Shown here: positions 43,675-54,694 of the stretch, one piece after another | Layout of the letters: every line of letters starts with the position of its first letter | How positions within the stretch are numbered: position 1 is the first letter of the stretch | Assembly (NCBI RefSeq): GCF_001282945.1 | Contig: NZ_CDMG01000002.1 | Location: 151,039 to 215,038, forward strand | Origin: Helicobacter ailurogastricus | Lineage (GTDB): Bacteria > Campylobacterota > Campylobacteria > Campylobacterales > Helicobacteraceae | DNA length: 64,000 bases | Direction of reading: 5' to 3' | The notes under the pieces: generated by a model | The model's input: only the letters and a program-made list of their open reading frames with translations | What the model was told of the DNA's origin: nothing | Databases searched by the model: none | Translations under genes and position numbers: made by a program

Positions 43675-44548
43675 TTTAGGCGCAAGTGGTAGTGCAAGCC
43701 ATACAGGCTAAAGCTTAAGCCCACCGCTTCTAGAGCTAACTCAGTTTTATAGCGCCCAAATGCGCCTAAAAAGTCCGCCTTTTTCGCGTCTAAATACGCC
43801 CTTGCGTGGTTGTCCTCAATGTAGAGCGGTTCGCCCACAAGGGGGTAACCCAACGCGCTTAAGTGCAAGCGGATTTGGTGGGTGCGCCCCGTTAGGGGGG
43901 TAACTTTTAAGTGGGTTTGGTCGGCCTTGGGGTCGTAGCTTTGGATTTCTATGGTGGTGGCGCTGAATTTGCCTTGTTTGCCAATTTTGGAGCGCACGCC
44001 TAAATCCCCCCTTATACTAGAAGGCTCAACAATTGGCAACACCACGCTAAACGCCCCACTGGCATACGCCCGTAAATCGCCTTGCACTAAGGCGGCATAG
44101 GTCTTCACGACCTGCCTAGAGCTAAACAACTCCCTTAAGGGCTTCTCGTGCGCTTTGGTTTGGCTGGTTAAAACAAGCCCGCTGGTTTCATAGTCTAGGC
44201 GGTTAATGAGGCGGGCGTGGGGGTTGTTGGCGTAAATGCTTTCATAAAGGCTGTGCGTGGTGTAGTTTTTAGGATGGCTGTAAAGATTTTTGGGCTTAAA
44301 ATAAAGGGCAAAATAGGGGGTGGTGAAAATGGGGGCAAATTCAGGGCAAGAAGTGGGCTTAAAAAAGAGCAAGCGCACGGGTCCGTTTAAGATTTGCGCC
44401 TTTTTAAGCCTTTGACCGCTTAGGGTGGTTAAACGCCCTCGATCGATGTAACTTTGGGCTTGCTTTAAAGAGCAGGCTAGGCTTTGGGCGACAAATTTAG
44501 CCGCCTTAATGGGAGCTTTGGGCGTAAAAACCTCGGCGATAAAGGGCA

Positions 44549-44549
<1 letters not shown>
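43671..44549 (-). CDS. RluA/RluD-family pseudouridine synthase
   Basis: 292 residues from ATG at 44549, overlapping the pyrG stop. An S4-like N-terminal domain (QAQSYIDRGRL) is followed by the catalytic motif RLINRLDYETSGLVL with the active Asp, and the LTGRTHQIRLHLSALGYPLVGEPLY motif. It modifies rRNA or tRNA; the exact site cannot be read. Neighbour of pyrG as in H. pylori. Confidence 0.9.
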
Positions 44550-46186
<1,637 letters not shown>

Positions 46187-46210
46187 TCATCCTTGATAAT
46201 CTTTGTGAAA

Positions 46211-46795
46211 TTAGTGCAGGCCGATCACTAAATAGTTATTTTTTTGCTCGACCTTGTATTGGTACTGCCCATCTAGGACAATGAAATAGCGGTAAAAACG
46301 ATCGTGGGTCTCTATGGAAATGTTATTGACATATTTTTCATGCACCTCTACCTGTTGTCTAAAATCTTTTTCATCTCTGTCGGTGTCGATGACAATCCTA
46401 TAAGGGTTGATGAGTATAAAAGATCGTTGAATTTTATCTGAAGTGCGTAGGTAAAGCTTGTTTTCGTGTATCCAAAAATCGTAATCTGCGATGCGAAAAA
46501 TCTTGTCCTCTTGGCCTAGAATCGCCGCTTGTTGAGTCACCTTGATGGGGTAATGCCAATCGATTCGCTGATTGACATCCATGCTTTGGGTGTGTGTGGA
46601 AGCGTCCAAATTTTTATAAGTCAGGGTAACTTTTGTCAGCACTCTAGCGGTGCTGGGTAAATTGACATTCACATACCTAAAGTAATCGGGCACTTCATCG
46701 CCCAGCCCCATACGCTTTGCATTTTTAGAAGGCTCAAAGGGGTCCTCTCTAGCAATCAAAGCCCCGAGCAATAAAAACACCCACCATTTAGACAT
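46211..46795 (-). CDS. Periplasmic AMIN-domain protein
   Basis: 194 residues. Signal peptide WWVFLLLGALIAREDP, then a beta-rich domain (FILINPYRIVIDTDRDEK, YFIVLDGQYQYKVEQK) of AMIN type, which targets envelope proteins to the wall or septum. No catalytic domain is attached. Coupled to the FtsB-like gene by TAATG, so a division or wall role is likely. Same neighbour set as the H. pylori genes I recall as HP0155-HP0156. Confidence 0.72.
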   Translation of the reverse strand: MSKWWVFLLLGALIAREDPFEPSKNAKRMGLGDEVPDYFRYVNVNLPSTARVLTKVTLTYKNLDASTHTQSMDVNQRIDWHYPIKVTQQAAILGQEDKIFRIADYDFWIHENKLYLRTSDKIQRSFILINPYRIVIDTDRDEKDFRQQVEVHEKYVNNISIETHDRFYRYFIVLDGQYQYKVEQKNNYLVIGLH

Positions 46796-47046
46796 TAAAA
46801 CAGTCCATTTTTTGGAGGCTCTAACCCCTTGAGCTCAAAAAGTTGTTTTTGCAACTTGGCGTTTTCGTATTGCAAGTTTTGCACCCTTTCATACAAAGCG
46901 ACTTGCCGGTGCTTAAGCTGTAAAAGCACTTCTAGCGAATTATCTCCAAAAAGTAAGCAACCCACATACACCCCTAGGGCCACGATCAGCCCAAAAATGA
47001 TCACAAGCCCGCGATAAGCATAAAGCCACTGCCACACTTGCCACAC
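46795..47046 (-). CDS. FtsB/DivIC-like septum protein
   Basis: 83 residues from GTG. One membrane helix (YRGLVIIFGLIVALGVYVGCLLF) followed by a coiled coil (LLQLKHRQVALYERVQNLQYENAKLQKQLFEL), the FtsB/DivIC plan. It would join the divisome with FtsL/FtsQ. In H. pylori eno lies between recA and this gene; here recA is adjacent. Confidence 0.75.
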   Translation of the reverse strand: MWQVWQWLYAYRGLVIIFGLIVALGVYVGCLLFGDNSLEVLLQLKHRQVALYERVQNLQYENAKLQKQLFELKGLEPPKNGLF

Positions 47047-47054
47047 TAAATTCC

Positions 47055-48095
47055 TTAATCCACTTCTTCAGGGGCACTGGGCGTGTTGGGCTCTGCTAAA
47101 CCGGGGCGCTCACAAAGTTTATTTCTAATTTTCTCCCCGATTTCTTGGGCCAACTCTGCGTCGTTTTTGAGCGCAAGTTTGGCCGCCTCTCTGCCCTGCC
47201 CGAGTTTTCTATCTTGGTAGCTAAACCACGCCCCCGCTTTCTCCACAAAGTCTAACTTCACGCCATAATCGATGAGCTCGCCCTCAAAGCTGATTCCACT
47301 GCCATACATCACATCAAATTCGGCCTCTTTAAAGGGTGGGGCGACTTTGTTTTTCACCACCTTGACTCGTACCCGATTGCCGATGGGCTGTTCGTTTTGC
47401 TTGAGTGTGGCGATGCGCCGAATGTCGATCCGGACACTCGCATAGAATTTTAAGGCATTGCCCCCTGTGGTGGTCTCAGGGCTGCCATAGCCCATTGTCC
47501 CGATTTTCATGCGGATTTGGTTGATGAAAATCAAGGTCGTGTTCATCTTATGCAAAATGCCCGTGATTTTACGCAAAGCTTGGCTCATCAAGCGGGCTTG
47601 CAAACCGACATGCTGATCGCCCATGTCTCCCTCGATCTCGGCGCGGGGCGTGAGCGCGGCCACTGAATCGACCACAATCACATCCACCGCCCCCGTGCGT
47701 GCCAAAGTTTCTAAAATCTCTAGGGCTTCCTCGCCCGTGTCGGGCTGGGAGATGAGTAAATTATCCGTATCCACCCCCAACTTTTTCGCGTATTGCACAT
47801 CTAAAGCGTGCTCGGCATCGATGAAGGCACACGCCCCCCCGTTTTTTTGCGCCTGCGCCACAACATGCAGGGTCAAAGTCGTTTTACCGCTCGACTCGGG
47901 CCCATAAATTTCCACAATCCTCCCTCTAGGCACGCCCCCAATGCCTAAAGCCACATCCAGCCCTAAAGAGCCCGTAGAAATGGCCTCAATGTGTTCGACC
48001 TCTCGATCGCCCAAGCGCATTAAAGCCCCCTTGCCAAAGGCTTTATCGATCTGTTTAATGGCAGATTCTATTGCCTTTTGTTTTTGCTCATCCAC
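47055..48095 (-). CDS. recA: RecA recombinase
   Basis: 346 residues starting at the second GTG (48095), giving [15 protein letters not shown] as in H. pylori RecA; AGAAGG is six to seven bases upstream of it but touches the first GTG at 48101. Walker [11 protein letters not shown], Walker [13 protein letters not shown], and the L2 loop [15 protein letters not shown] are intact. The acidic C-tail ends PSAPEEVD. Confidence 0.96.
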   Translation of the reverse strand: MDEQKQKAIESAIKQIDKAFGKGALMRLGDREVEHIEAISTGSLGLDVALGIGGVPRGRIVEIYGPESSGKTTLTLHVVAQAQKNGGACAFIDAEHALDVQYAKKLGVDTDNLLISQPDTGEEALEILETLARTGAVDVIVVDSVAALTPRAEIEGDMGDQHVGLQARLMSQALRKITGILHKMNTTLIFINQIRMKIGTMGYGSPETTTGGNALKFYASVRIDIRRIATLKQNEQPIGNRVRVKVVKNKVAPPFKEAEFDVMYGSGISFEGELIDYGVKLDFVEKAGAWFSYQDRKLGQGREAAKLALKNDAELAQEIGEKIRNKLCERPGLAEPNTPSAPEEVD

Positions 48096-48235
48096 AAACA
48101 CCCCTTCTAAAAAATTTCCCCCAAATTCTAACAAAACAATGGCTAAAATCAACTTAGAGAGGGCGTTTTTTTAAACAAAGGTTTATATTTAATGTGGCAA
48201 AATTAGGGCAGTTTTTTGTAAAATTTTAGGCAGAT

Positions 48236-48361
48236 ATGCGCACTTATTTTAGTCTTGTCTTTGCGTTGTGTTTGTGTGGGTGTTTGCAACCCATGGACGG
48301 CCCACAGGCGGAAAAAGTGGATCGGCAAGTGCAATGCGGTTTTGGCTCAAGCGGGTGCTAG
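48236..48361 (+). CDS. Very small lipoprotein upstream of thrS (HP0122-like)
   Basis: 41 residues: MRTYFSLVFALCLCGC leads to a lipobox-like LCGC, then a short polar tail ending QCGFGSSGC. ATG at 48236; the stop is 12 bases before thrS. H. pylori has a similar tiny gene next to thrS. The cysteine-rich tail is unusual. The function is unknown; it may be a lipoprotein or merely a leader to the thrS-infC-rpmI-rplT operon. Confidence 0.6.
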   Translation: MRTYFSLVFALCLCGCLQPMDGPQAEKVDRQVQCGFGSSGC

Positions 48362-48373
48362 TTAAGGATTGAT

Positions 48374-50179
48374 TTGGCAGAGAAAATAGGCGTTAGGAAA
48401 GAGGGGGAGATTTATGATTTGCAGAGTTTAGCAACACAAGAGGGCGAGGCGATTTACTTTGGCGACAACGATCCAGCCCTAGAGATCATCCGCCACTCTT
48501 GCGCCCATTTGTTGGCGCAAGCGATTAAACAACTCTACCCCGATGCGCAATTTTTTGTGGGCCCTGTGGTACAAGAGGGGTTTTATTACGATTTTAAGAC
48601 CTCTTCTAAAATCAGCGAAGAGGATTTAGAACGCATTGAAGAGCGCATGCGCGCCATCGCTAAAAATAAGCACCCCATCACCAAAAGTACCATGACCCGT
48701 AAAGAAGCTTTGGAGAAGTTTAAAGACGATCCCTTAAAGCACGCCGTCATGTCAAGGATTGCGGGGGATTCTTTTAGCGTGTATTCTCAAGGGGAGTTTG
48801 AGGACCTTTGCAGAGGACCGCACCTGCCCCACACAGGGTTGCTCCAGCACTTTAAACTCACCAAATTAGCCGGGGCGTATTTGGGGGGCGATGAGAATGC
48901 CGAAATGTTGCAAAGGATTTATGGCATCGCCTTTGCGAGCAAAGAAGCCTTAAAAGAATATTTGTTTCAGTTAGAAGAGGCGAAAAAGAGGGATCATCGC
49001 AAATTAGGGCAAGAGTTGGGGCTGTTTTGCTTTAATGAAGACTTGGGGGCGGGCTTGCCTATATGGTTGCCTAACGGCATGCGCTTGCGCCAAAGGATTG
49101 AAAATCTGCTTTCTAAAGCCCTTTTAAAATACGGCTACGAGCCTGTGCGCGGGCCTGAGATTTTAAAAAGCTCTTTGTGGCAAACCAGCGGGCATTACCA
49201 AAACTACAAAGAAAATATGTACTTCACCACGATTGACGAAGTGGAGTACGGCATCAAGCCCATGAATTGTGTGGGGCACATTAAAGTCTATGAACACGCC
49301 CTGCGCTCTTATAAGGATTTGCCCTTGCGTTTTTACGAATACGGCGTGGTGCATCGGCACGAAAAAAGCGGAGTCTTGCACGGGCTTTTAAGGGTGCGCG
49401 AATTTACCCAAGACGATGCGCACATTTTTTGCCGTTTTAACCAAATCAAGGCCGAGGTGCTGGCGATTTTAGAATTTACGAAAAAAGTCATGGAGGTCTT
49501 TGGTTTTAGCTATGAAATGGAGCTTTCGACCAAGCCAGAAAAACACATTGGGGAGGCGCACATTTGGGAGCAAGCCACCACAGCCCTCAAAGAAGCCCTA
49601 GAGGAGCAGAACATCTCCTTTGGCATCGATGCGGGCGGGGGGGCGTTTTATGGGCCCAAGATCGACATTAAGATCACCGATGCGATCAAGCGCAAATGGC
49701 AATGCGGGACCGTGCAAGTGGATATGAATTTACCCGAAAGGTTTAACTTGAGCTATGCCAACGAGCAAGACCAAGAGGAAAGACCCGTGATGATCCACAG
49801 GGCGATCCTAGGCTCGTTTGAGCGCTTCATTGCGATTTTAACCGAACACTATGGGGGCAATTACCCCTTCTTTATCGCTCCCGTGCAAATCGCTTTAGTG
49901 CCCGTGTCATCCGACCAGCTAGAGTACGCCAAAGCCTTACAAACCGACCTAGTAGAAAAGGGCTTTTTTGTGCAATTAGCCGATAAAAACGAAACCTTGA
50001 GTAAGCGCATCCGCACTCTTGAGAAACAGAAAATCCCCTTCATTGCGGTGCTAGGACAGCAAGAGGTGGCGCAAAATAGCGTGGCTGTGCGCGATCGCGC
50101 TTTGGGGCAACAATACAGCCTAAGCAAAACAGAATTTATACAACAGATGGAGGCAAAAATGCAAGAGGTTAGTTTTTGA
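48374..50179 (+). CDS. thrS: ThrS, threonyl-tRNA synthetase
   Basis: 601 residues from TTG at 48374 (AAGGA five bases upstream). The N-terminal TGS domain is nearly absent, as in H. pylori. The editing domain has HSCAHLLAQ and the catalytic core has zinc ligands in MNCVGH and [20 protein letters not shown], plus [12 protein letters not shown] and the anticodon-binding C-terminus. Its stop overlaps the infC start. Confidence 0.96.
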   Translation: MAEKIGVRKEGEIYDLQSLATQEGEAIYFGDNDPALEIIRHSCAHLLAQAIKQLYPDAQFFVGPVVQEGFYYDFKTSSKISEEDLERIEERMRAIAKNKHPITKSTMTRKEALEKFKDDPLKHAVMSRIAGDSFSVYSQGEFEDLCRGPHLPHTGLLQHFKLTKLAGAYLGGDENAEMLQRIYGIAFASKEALKEYLFQLEEAKKRDHRKLGQELGLFCFNEDLGAGLPIWLPNGMRLRQRIENLLSKALLKYGYEPVRGPEILKSSLWQTSGHYQNYKENMYFTTIDEVEYGIKPMNCVGHIKVYEHALRSYKDLPLRFYEYGVVHRHEKSGVLHGLLRVREFTQDDAHIFCRFNQIKAEVLAILEFTKKVMEVFGFSYEMELSTKPEKHIGEAHIWEQATTALKEALEEQNISFGIDAGGGAFYGPKIDIKITDAIKRKWQCGTVQVDMNLPERFNLSYANEQDQEERPVMIHRAILGSFERFIAILTEHYGGNYPFFIAPVQIALVPVSSDQLEYAKALQTDLVEKGFFVQLADKNETLSKRIRTLEKQKIPFIAVLGQQEVAQNSVAVRDRALGQQYSLSKTEFIQQMEAKMQEVSF

Positions 50180-50688
50180 GTAAGGATGTGTTGTTAAACG
50201 AGGCGATCCACTTTAAAGAAGTGCGCTGTGTGGGCGATGGAGGCGAGCAATTTGGGATCATCTCTTCAAGCGAGGCGTTAAAGATCGCCCACAGCCGGGG
50301 GCTAGATTTAGTGCTGATCTCAGCGAGCGCAAAACCCCCCGTGTGTAAAGTCATGGACTATGGCAAGTTTTGCTACCAAAGTGAGAAAAAGCAAAAGGAA
50401 GCCAAAAAGAAACAAAAGCAGATTGAGATCAAAGAGATCAAGCTTTCCACGCAGATCGCGCAAAACGACATCAATTATAAGGTCAAGCACGCTAGGGAGT
50501 TCATCGAGGCGGGCAAGCATGTGAAATTTAAGGTCGTGCTTAAGGGGCGGGAGAACAACGACCCCAAAGCGGGGCTAGCCGTCTTGCAAAAAGTGGGCGA
50601 AATGATGAGCGACATTGCCAACGCCGACAAAGAGCCCAAGACAGAGGGGCGTTTTGTCATGTGGCTGTTTGTCCCCCAAAAGAAATAA
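50176..50688 (+). CDS. infC: Translation initiation factor IF-3
   Basis: 170 residues. Start TTG at 50176 overlaps the thrS TGA (TTGA). IF3 N-domain motif [23 protein letters not shown] and C-domain [10 protein letters not shown] identify it. In many bacteria infC starts with ATT so IF-3 can autoregulate; here the rare start is TTG, still a non-AUG codon. Confidence 0.95.
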   Translation: MSKDVLLNEAIHFKEVRCVGDGGEQFGIISSSEALKIAHSRGLDLVLISASAKPPVCKVMDYGKFCYQSEKKQKEAKKKQKQIEIKEIKLSTQIAQNDINYKVKHAREFIEAGKHVKFKVVLKGRENNDPKAGLAVLQKVGEMMSDIANADKEPKTEGRFVMWLFVPQKK

Positions 50689-50707
50689 ATTTTAAGAAAG
50701 GAGAACC

Positions 50708-50899
50708 ATGCCGAAGATGAAAACCAACCGTGGAGCGGCCAAACGCTTCAGGGTGAAAAAAAATCTCATCAAGCGGGGCAGTGCTTTTAAAAGCCACATT
50801 TTAACCAAAAAAAGCCCGCAAAGAAAAGCGAATTTAAACGCCCCCCACTATGTGCATTCTACAAATTTGCGCTCTGTGGCCGGGCTCTTGTGTCAATAA
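50708..50899 (+). CDS. rpmI: Ribosomal protein L35
   Basis: 63 residues, basic, starting [17 protein letters not shown] after Met, the standard L35 N-terminus. AAAGGAG precedes the ATG. Third gene of thrS-infC-rpmI-rplT. Confidence 0.95.
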   Translation: MPKMKTNRGAAKRFRVKKNLIKRGSAFKSHILTKKSPQRKANLNAPHYVHSTNLRSVAGLLCQ

Positions 50900-50981
50900 G
50901 CCCTAAGTTTTCCCCCTCAAAGCGTCAGCTAAAGAGGGCAAGTTTAACAACACCTACTAGGTCAAAGAGAAAAGGAAAAGT

Positions 50982-51332
50982 ATGAGAGTCAAAACAGGTG
51001 TGGTGCGCCGCCGCCGCCACAAGAAAATTTTAAAGCTTGCCCGTGGATTTTATAGCGGGCGCAGGAAGCACTTTAGAAAAGCTAAAGAGCAAATCGAGCG
51101 CAGCTTATGCTACGCCTTTAGAGACCGCAAACAGAAAAAGCGCGAATTTAGAAGCCTTTGGATCGTGCGCATCAACGCCGCTTGTCGCATGCACAACACC
51201 AGTTATTCCCGCTTCATGCACGCTTTAAAAAGTGCTGGCATTGAGCTGGATCGCAAAATCCTCGCCGACATGGCGATGAACGATGCCCCTGCCTTTAGCG
51301 CTTTGTTTGGACAGGTGAAAGCCCACCTCTAG
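50982..51332 (+). CDS. rplT: Ribosomal protein L20
   Basis: 116 residues, highly basic, with [19 protein letters not shown] and [20 protein letters not shown] typical of L20. It binds 23S rRNA early in assembly and in many bacteria represses its own operon. Followed by a strong hairpin terminator. Confidence 0.96.
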   Translation: MRVKTGVVRRRRHKKILKLARGFYSGRRKHFRKAKEQIERSLCYAFRDRKQKKREFRSLWIVRINAACRMHNTSYSRFMHALKSAGIELDRKILADMAMNDAPAFSALFGQVKAHL

Positions 51333-51339
51333 CAAGCCA

Positions 51340-51363
51340 AGCAATGGCACTTGTGCCATTGCT
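51340..51363 (+). terminator. Rho-independent-type terminator after rplT
   Basis: AGCAATGGCAC and GTGCCATTGCT pair perfectly around a two-base loop, 11 base pairs, followed by an AT-rich stretch and TTGTTTTTG. It ends the thrS-infC-rpmI-rplT operon. Confidence 0.75.
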
Positions 51364-51441
51364 ATAAAAATTGTTTTTGTAACATTATTTTTTTATCGCT
51401 TGTTTCTGTGTTTTTTATGTTTTTTATTAACGCCATTATGC

Positions 51442-51447
51442 TAGAAT
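51442..51447 (+). promoter_or_regulatory. -10 box for horB
   Basis: TAGAAT in the context TATGCTAGAATAATGG, about 40 bases before horB. T-runs of six to eight lie upstream (51388-51427), the type of tract that modulates OMP promoters in Helicobacter. Confidence 0.55.
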
Positions 51448-51486
51448 AATGGCTCTATAAATCCATTAAAATTGCAAGGAATCTAA

Positions 51487-52452
51487 ATGAAAAGAACGAT
51501 TGTGGCCATCCCCTTAGCGACAGCCCTACTAGGTGCGGCAGACGAGCCAAAGCCGGTACAAAGCCCGACACCCGAGCCCAGCCAAGCGGTGCAAATGCAA
51601 AAGCCCCCCGCACCTGCTTCCACGACACAGAGTCCAGCGCCTGCGCCCAGCCAAGCAACACAAGCGCAAACGCCTCTGCCTAAGCAAGAGGCACAAAAGA
51701 CCATCCCTGCTAGGGTGCGTGTGGGCACAACTAGACATGGAGAGAGGAACGCCTTTTTTGTGGGCGCAGACTACCAGCTAGGCATGATGACCTCCACTGA
51801 GCAGGGTTGTGCGAGCAGTGCGCAGTGTGATGGTAACCGCTTAGAAACGAATAGCAAAATTAGTTGGGGGGACATGGGCACCCACCACTTTAAAGGGGCT
51901 TTAAATGCCCAAGAACACGTAACAAATGGGTTTGGCATTGTGGCGGGGTATAAGCACTTCTTTAAAAAGTTGCCCGAGTTTGGGTTGCGTTACTATGGCT
52001 TTTTTGACTATGCAGCCTCCAATTACCGCTATTACAGAAATATCAGTAATATTAACGCGTGGGAGGGTACCACCTACAAGCCTACAAATATCTTCGCCTA
52101 TGGCATCGGCACGGATGTGCTCTTTAACCCCAAAAGGTTTAACAAAGAAAACTTCCACTTTGGCTTTTTTGCCGGTTTAGCCATTGGCGGGTCTTCTTTT
52201 GGGCCCATGAATGGCTATTATAAAAGCTTGGTGCAAATTTATGGCGGGCACCTCAGAGTGTCGAGTTTTAATGTCTTTGTCAATGGTGGCATCCGCTTTG
52301 GCACCAAACACAATGGCTTTGAAGTGGGGATTAAAATCCCCACCATCGCCACTCACTACTACACTGCTTTAAATGTCCCCACCGGCTACCCCTATCAAGC
52401 CACTTTGCAGCGTGATTTTGTGTTCTACTGGCGCTATTTGGTGAGCTTTTAA
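51487..52452 (+). CDS. horB: Hor-family outer membrane protein (HorB-like)
   Basis: 321 residues. Signal peptide TIVAIPLATALLGAA, then a Pro/Gln/Ala-rich region (residues 20-75), then a beta barrel starting RNAFFVGADYQLGMM and ending FVFYWRYLVSF with a C-terminal Phe. Barrel strands GFGIVAGYKHFF and GLRYYGFFDYA are the Hop/Hor signature. In H. pylori the gene after rplT is horB, an adhesin; the Pro/Gln insertion is specific to this copy. CAAGGA precedes the ATG. Confidence 0.85.
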   Translation: MKRTIVAIPLATALLGAADEPKPVQSPTPEPSQAVQMQKPPAPASTTQSPAPAPSQATQAQTPLPKQEAQKTIPARVRVGTTRHGERNAFFVGADYQLGMMTSTEQGCASSAQCDGNRLETNSKISWGDMGTHHFKGALNAQEHVTNGFGIVAGYKHFFKKLPEFGLRYYGFFDYAASNYRYYRNISNINAWEGTTYKPTNIFAYGIGTDVLFNPKRFNKENFHFGFFAGLAIGGSSFGPMNGYYKSLVQIYGGHLRVSSFNVFVNGGIRFGTKHNGFEVGIKIPTIATHYYTALNVPTGYPYQATLQRDFVFYWRYLVSF

Positions 52453-52472
52453 TCTCTTAACCCTTTTGACAC

Positions 52473-52491
52473 AGGGAAGCGTGGCTTCCCT
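52473..52491 (+). terminator. Hairpin after horB
   Basis: AGGGAAGC and GCTTCCCT pair perfectly around GTG. There is no T-run, so it may be a weak terminator or an RNA-processing signal just before the tRNA-Sec gene. Confidence 0.5.
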
Positions 52492-52501
52492 ATCAAGCGT
52501 T

Positions 52502-52600
52502 CGGAGAGCGTGCAACACTGGTGTGTGCCTTGGGCTTCAAACCCACAGAGCGTTTAGGTGTCTAGGCGCTGCAAAGTTCGATTCTTTGGCTCTCTTGCCA
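52502..52600 (+). tRNA. selC: tRNA-Sec (TCA), selC
   Basis: 99-base structure. The anticodon loop is CTTCAAA (TCA). A long variable arm of nine base pairs, AGCGTTTAG with CTAGGCGCT around GTGT, the five-pair T arm CAAAG-TTCGATT-CTTTG, and an eight-base acceptor strand GCTCTCTT ending G-CCA match bacterial tRNA-Sec. The acceptor pairs perfectly for six pairs, then a G-T and a C-T mismatch at the end; the D stem has a bulged A and the top anticodon pair is mismatched. With SelB in the same window the assignment is firm, but the helix ends need checking. It lies in the bioB leader. Confidence 0.85.
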
Positions 52601-52617
52601 CCATAAAGGTTACACCT

Positions 52618-53460
52618 ATGCGAGAGATTTTTTTATGTTCGATTTCAAATGTCAGCAGTGGGGATTGCCCTGAAGATTGCGCCTACTGCACGCAAAGCGC
52701 TCACCATCAGGGCAAAATCCGCCGTTACAAATACAAAAAAACCGAAGAAGTCCTAGAAGAAGCCAAATACCTACACTCTTTAGGGGCTTTGGGCTTTTGT
52801 TTAGTCACTTCTGGACGGGGCTTAGACGATCAAAAATGTGAGTACATCGCTAATTTAGCCCAAAGCATTAAAAAGGAAGTGCCCCACTTGCATCTCATCG
52901 CTTGTTGTGGGCGTGCGGATGTGCCGTCTTTAAAACACCTCAAAAAGCATGGCATAGACAGCTACAACCACAATTTAGAAACTTCCCAAAACTTCTTTTC
53001 TCAAATTTGCACCACCCACACATGGGAAGAACGCTTTGAAACCTGCGAAAACACGCTAAAAGCGGGCTTGCTTTTGTGTTCGGGGGGGATTTTTGGGCTG
53101 GGCGAGAGTTTTAATGATCGCATCGATTTATTGCGTACTTTGCAATCTTTAACCCCTGCCACCACACCCATTAACTTTTTCATCCCAAGCCCCTCTTTAC
53201 CCATTAAAGAAAGCGTGATGGACGCTGAGGAGGCCTTGGAGTGCTTGACTCTTGCCAAAGAGTTTTTGCCCAAAACAAAATTAATGGTCGCTGGGGGCAG
53301 AGAGGTGGTTTTTGGCGCGAAGCAAAAAGAGATTTTTGATTGCGGGGTGGATGCGATTGTGCTGGGCGATTACTTAACCACAAAGGGGGACGCGCCCAAG
53401 AAAGACTTAGAAATGCTTGCCAATTACGGCTTTACCATCGCCACAAGTTGCGATGGGTAA
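52618..53460 (+). CDS. bioB: BioB, biotin synthase
   Basis: 280 residues from ATG at 52618. Radical SAM cluster motif CPEDCAYC at about residue 18, then LVTSGRG, CCGRADVPSLKHLKKHGIDSYNHNLET and GGIFGLGESFNDR as in biotin synthase. It inserts sulfur into dethiobiotin. The ATG is 17 bases after the tRNA-Sec 3' end, so both may share a transcript. The open frame upstream is the tRNA and is not coding. Confidence 0.92.
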   Translation: MREIFLCSISNVSSGDCPEDCAYCTQSAHHQGKIRRYKYKKTEEVLEEAKYLHSLGALGFCLVTSGRGLDDQKCEYIANLAQSIKKEVPHLHLIACCGRADVPSLKHLKKHGIDSYNHNLETSQNFFSQICTTHTWEERFETCENTLKAGLLLCSGGIFGLGESFNDRIDLLRTLQSLTPATTPINFFIPSPSLPIKESVMDAEEALECLTLAKEFLPKTKLMVAGGREVVFGAKQKEIFDCGVDAIVLGDYLTTKGDAPKKDLEMLANYGFTIATSCDG

Positions 53461-54286
53461 AAGGCTTTTAGAAGCCTTAGCGCAAATGTGGGAGGGGATT
53501 TTAGGTTGTGTCTATGCGTGTAACCACCTTTTAAGCGCACGCCTAAAACGCTGTTTTGAAGAGGTGCCCATTATCTTTTACTACGCCTCTTCCTTGAGCT
53601 TTTACACGATTTTATCGCTCTCGCCCATTTTATTGTTCATCGCTCTTGCTTTTGTCGACCCCTTTGCCAAAGCCTTCCCTGTCGAACGATTCTTTTTGCC
53701 CGATAGCCCTGACTTCATGAAAATGGCGCGTTCATTATTCAAGTCTTTCACCCAAAATGACCGCGCGCTCGGAGTTGTGGAAATCACCTCCATCGCCATC
53801 GCCTTCTTTTTATTCTGTGAAAACTACCGCTACATCGCCTCTAAGATTTTTAACGCCGAACCTAGAGATTACTTCAACTTTAGGGGAAGGCAGATTTTTG
53901 TCTTTTGGGGGTTTGGCACGGGCATTGTCTTTATTTTGGTGCTGCCCTTGATTTTATTTTACGACCTAGAGATGCAAAGCCTAGTGCAGGGCTGGTTACT
54001 CTCATTGTTGCACTGGCTAGGTGCTTATCTTTTCTTTTATTTACTCTTCATCATCCCCACAAATAAAACCTTTAAACGCCCCATCACCCCCCTCTTTTGG
54101 AGCTTTGTTACAAGCATTTGCTGGAGCTTAATGAAATGGGGCTTTGTCTACTATGTCCTGTTTAGCGACACTTACCACGAATTGTACGGCTCGGTGTCGA
54201 TTCTGTGGTTTTTAATGTCTTATGTTTATATTTCGTGGTTGCTCTTGCTCTTTGGCATGTATGCCTGCACCATCAGCGACTCTTAG
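53453..54286 (+). CDS. YihY/BrkB-family inner membrane protein
   Basis: 277 residues from ATG at 53453, overlapping the bioB stop by eight bases. About six membrane helices, with YYASSLSFYTILSLSPILLF and YGSVSILWFLMSYVYISWLLLLFGMY typical of the family once called RNase BN. The true role is unsettled. bioB-yihY adjacency matches H. pylori. Convergent with nusB. Confidence 0.85.
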   Translation: MGKRLLEALAQMWEGILGCVYACNHLLSARLKRCFEEVPIIFYYASSLSFYTILSLSPILLFIALAFVDPFAKAFPVERFFLPDSPDFMKMARSLFKSFTQNDRALGVVEITSIAIAFFLFCENYRYIASKIFNAEPRDYFNFRGRQIFVFWGFGTGIVFILVLPLILFYDLEMQSLVQGWLLSLLHWLGAYLFFYLLFIIPTNKTFKRPITPLFWSFVTSICWSLMKWGFVYYVLFSDTYHELYGSVSILWFLMSYVYISWLLLLFGMYACTISDS

Positions 54287-54292
54287 CGAGTT

Positions 54293-54694
54293 TTAGCGAC
54301 TCGCCTTTACCAAATGGTCTAACACGGCATTGACTAATTTTGGGGCGTTGTCCTCCCCATAGACTTTGGCAAGCTCAATGGCCTCATTGATCACCACCGC
54401 AGGTTTGGTTGGGGTGTGTAAAATCTCGTAAGCCCCCAAGCGCAAAATCGCGCGCTCCATGCACCCGATGCGCTTTAAATCCCAGTCCTTTAAAAGCGGT
54501 TGCAAGGCGTTATCCAGCACTTCTACGCGCGCCAACACCCCCGCTAAAAGCTCTAGGGCAAAGCGCTGCTGGGCGTTTCTAATTTTCTTTTCTTCTAAGA
54601 GCGTGGGGGCGGCATTAAGAATGTCTGTGTTCCCGCTATCAAAGGCATAGAGCAAGCCCGCCACCGCCTCCCTAGCTTGGCTACGAGTCGCCAT
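54293..54694 (-). CDS. nusB: NusB, transcription antitermination factor
   Basis: 133 residues, all-helical, starting ATRSQAREAVAGLLYAFDSG and ending VLDHLVKA. It binds boxA RNA with S10 in rRNA operons. Start overlaps the ribH stop as TAATG. Confidence 0.92.
   Translation of the reverse strand: MATRSQAREAVAGLLYAFDSGNTDILNAAPTLLEEKKIRNAQQRFALELLAGVLARVEVLDNALQPLLKDWDLKRIGCMERAILRLGAYEILHTPTKPAVVINEAIELAKVYGEDNAPKLVNAVLDHLVKASR

Noticed and set aside
52558-52617. 20-codon N-terminal extension of bioB
   Set aside because: It overlaps the tRNA-Sec 3' half, so it is structural RNA; the BioB family starts near the ATG at 52618.
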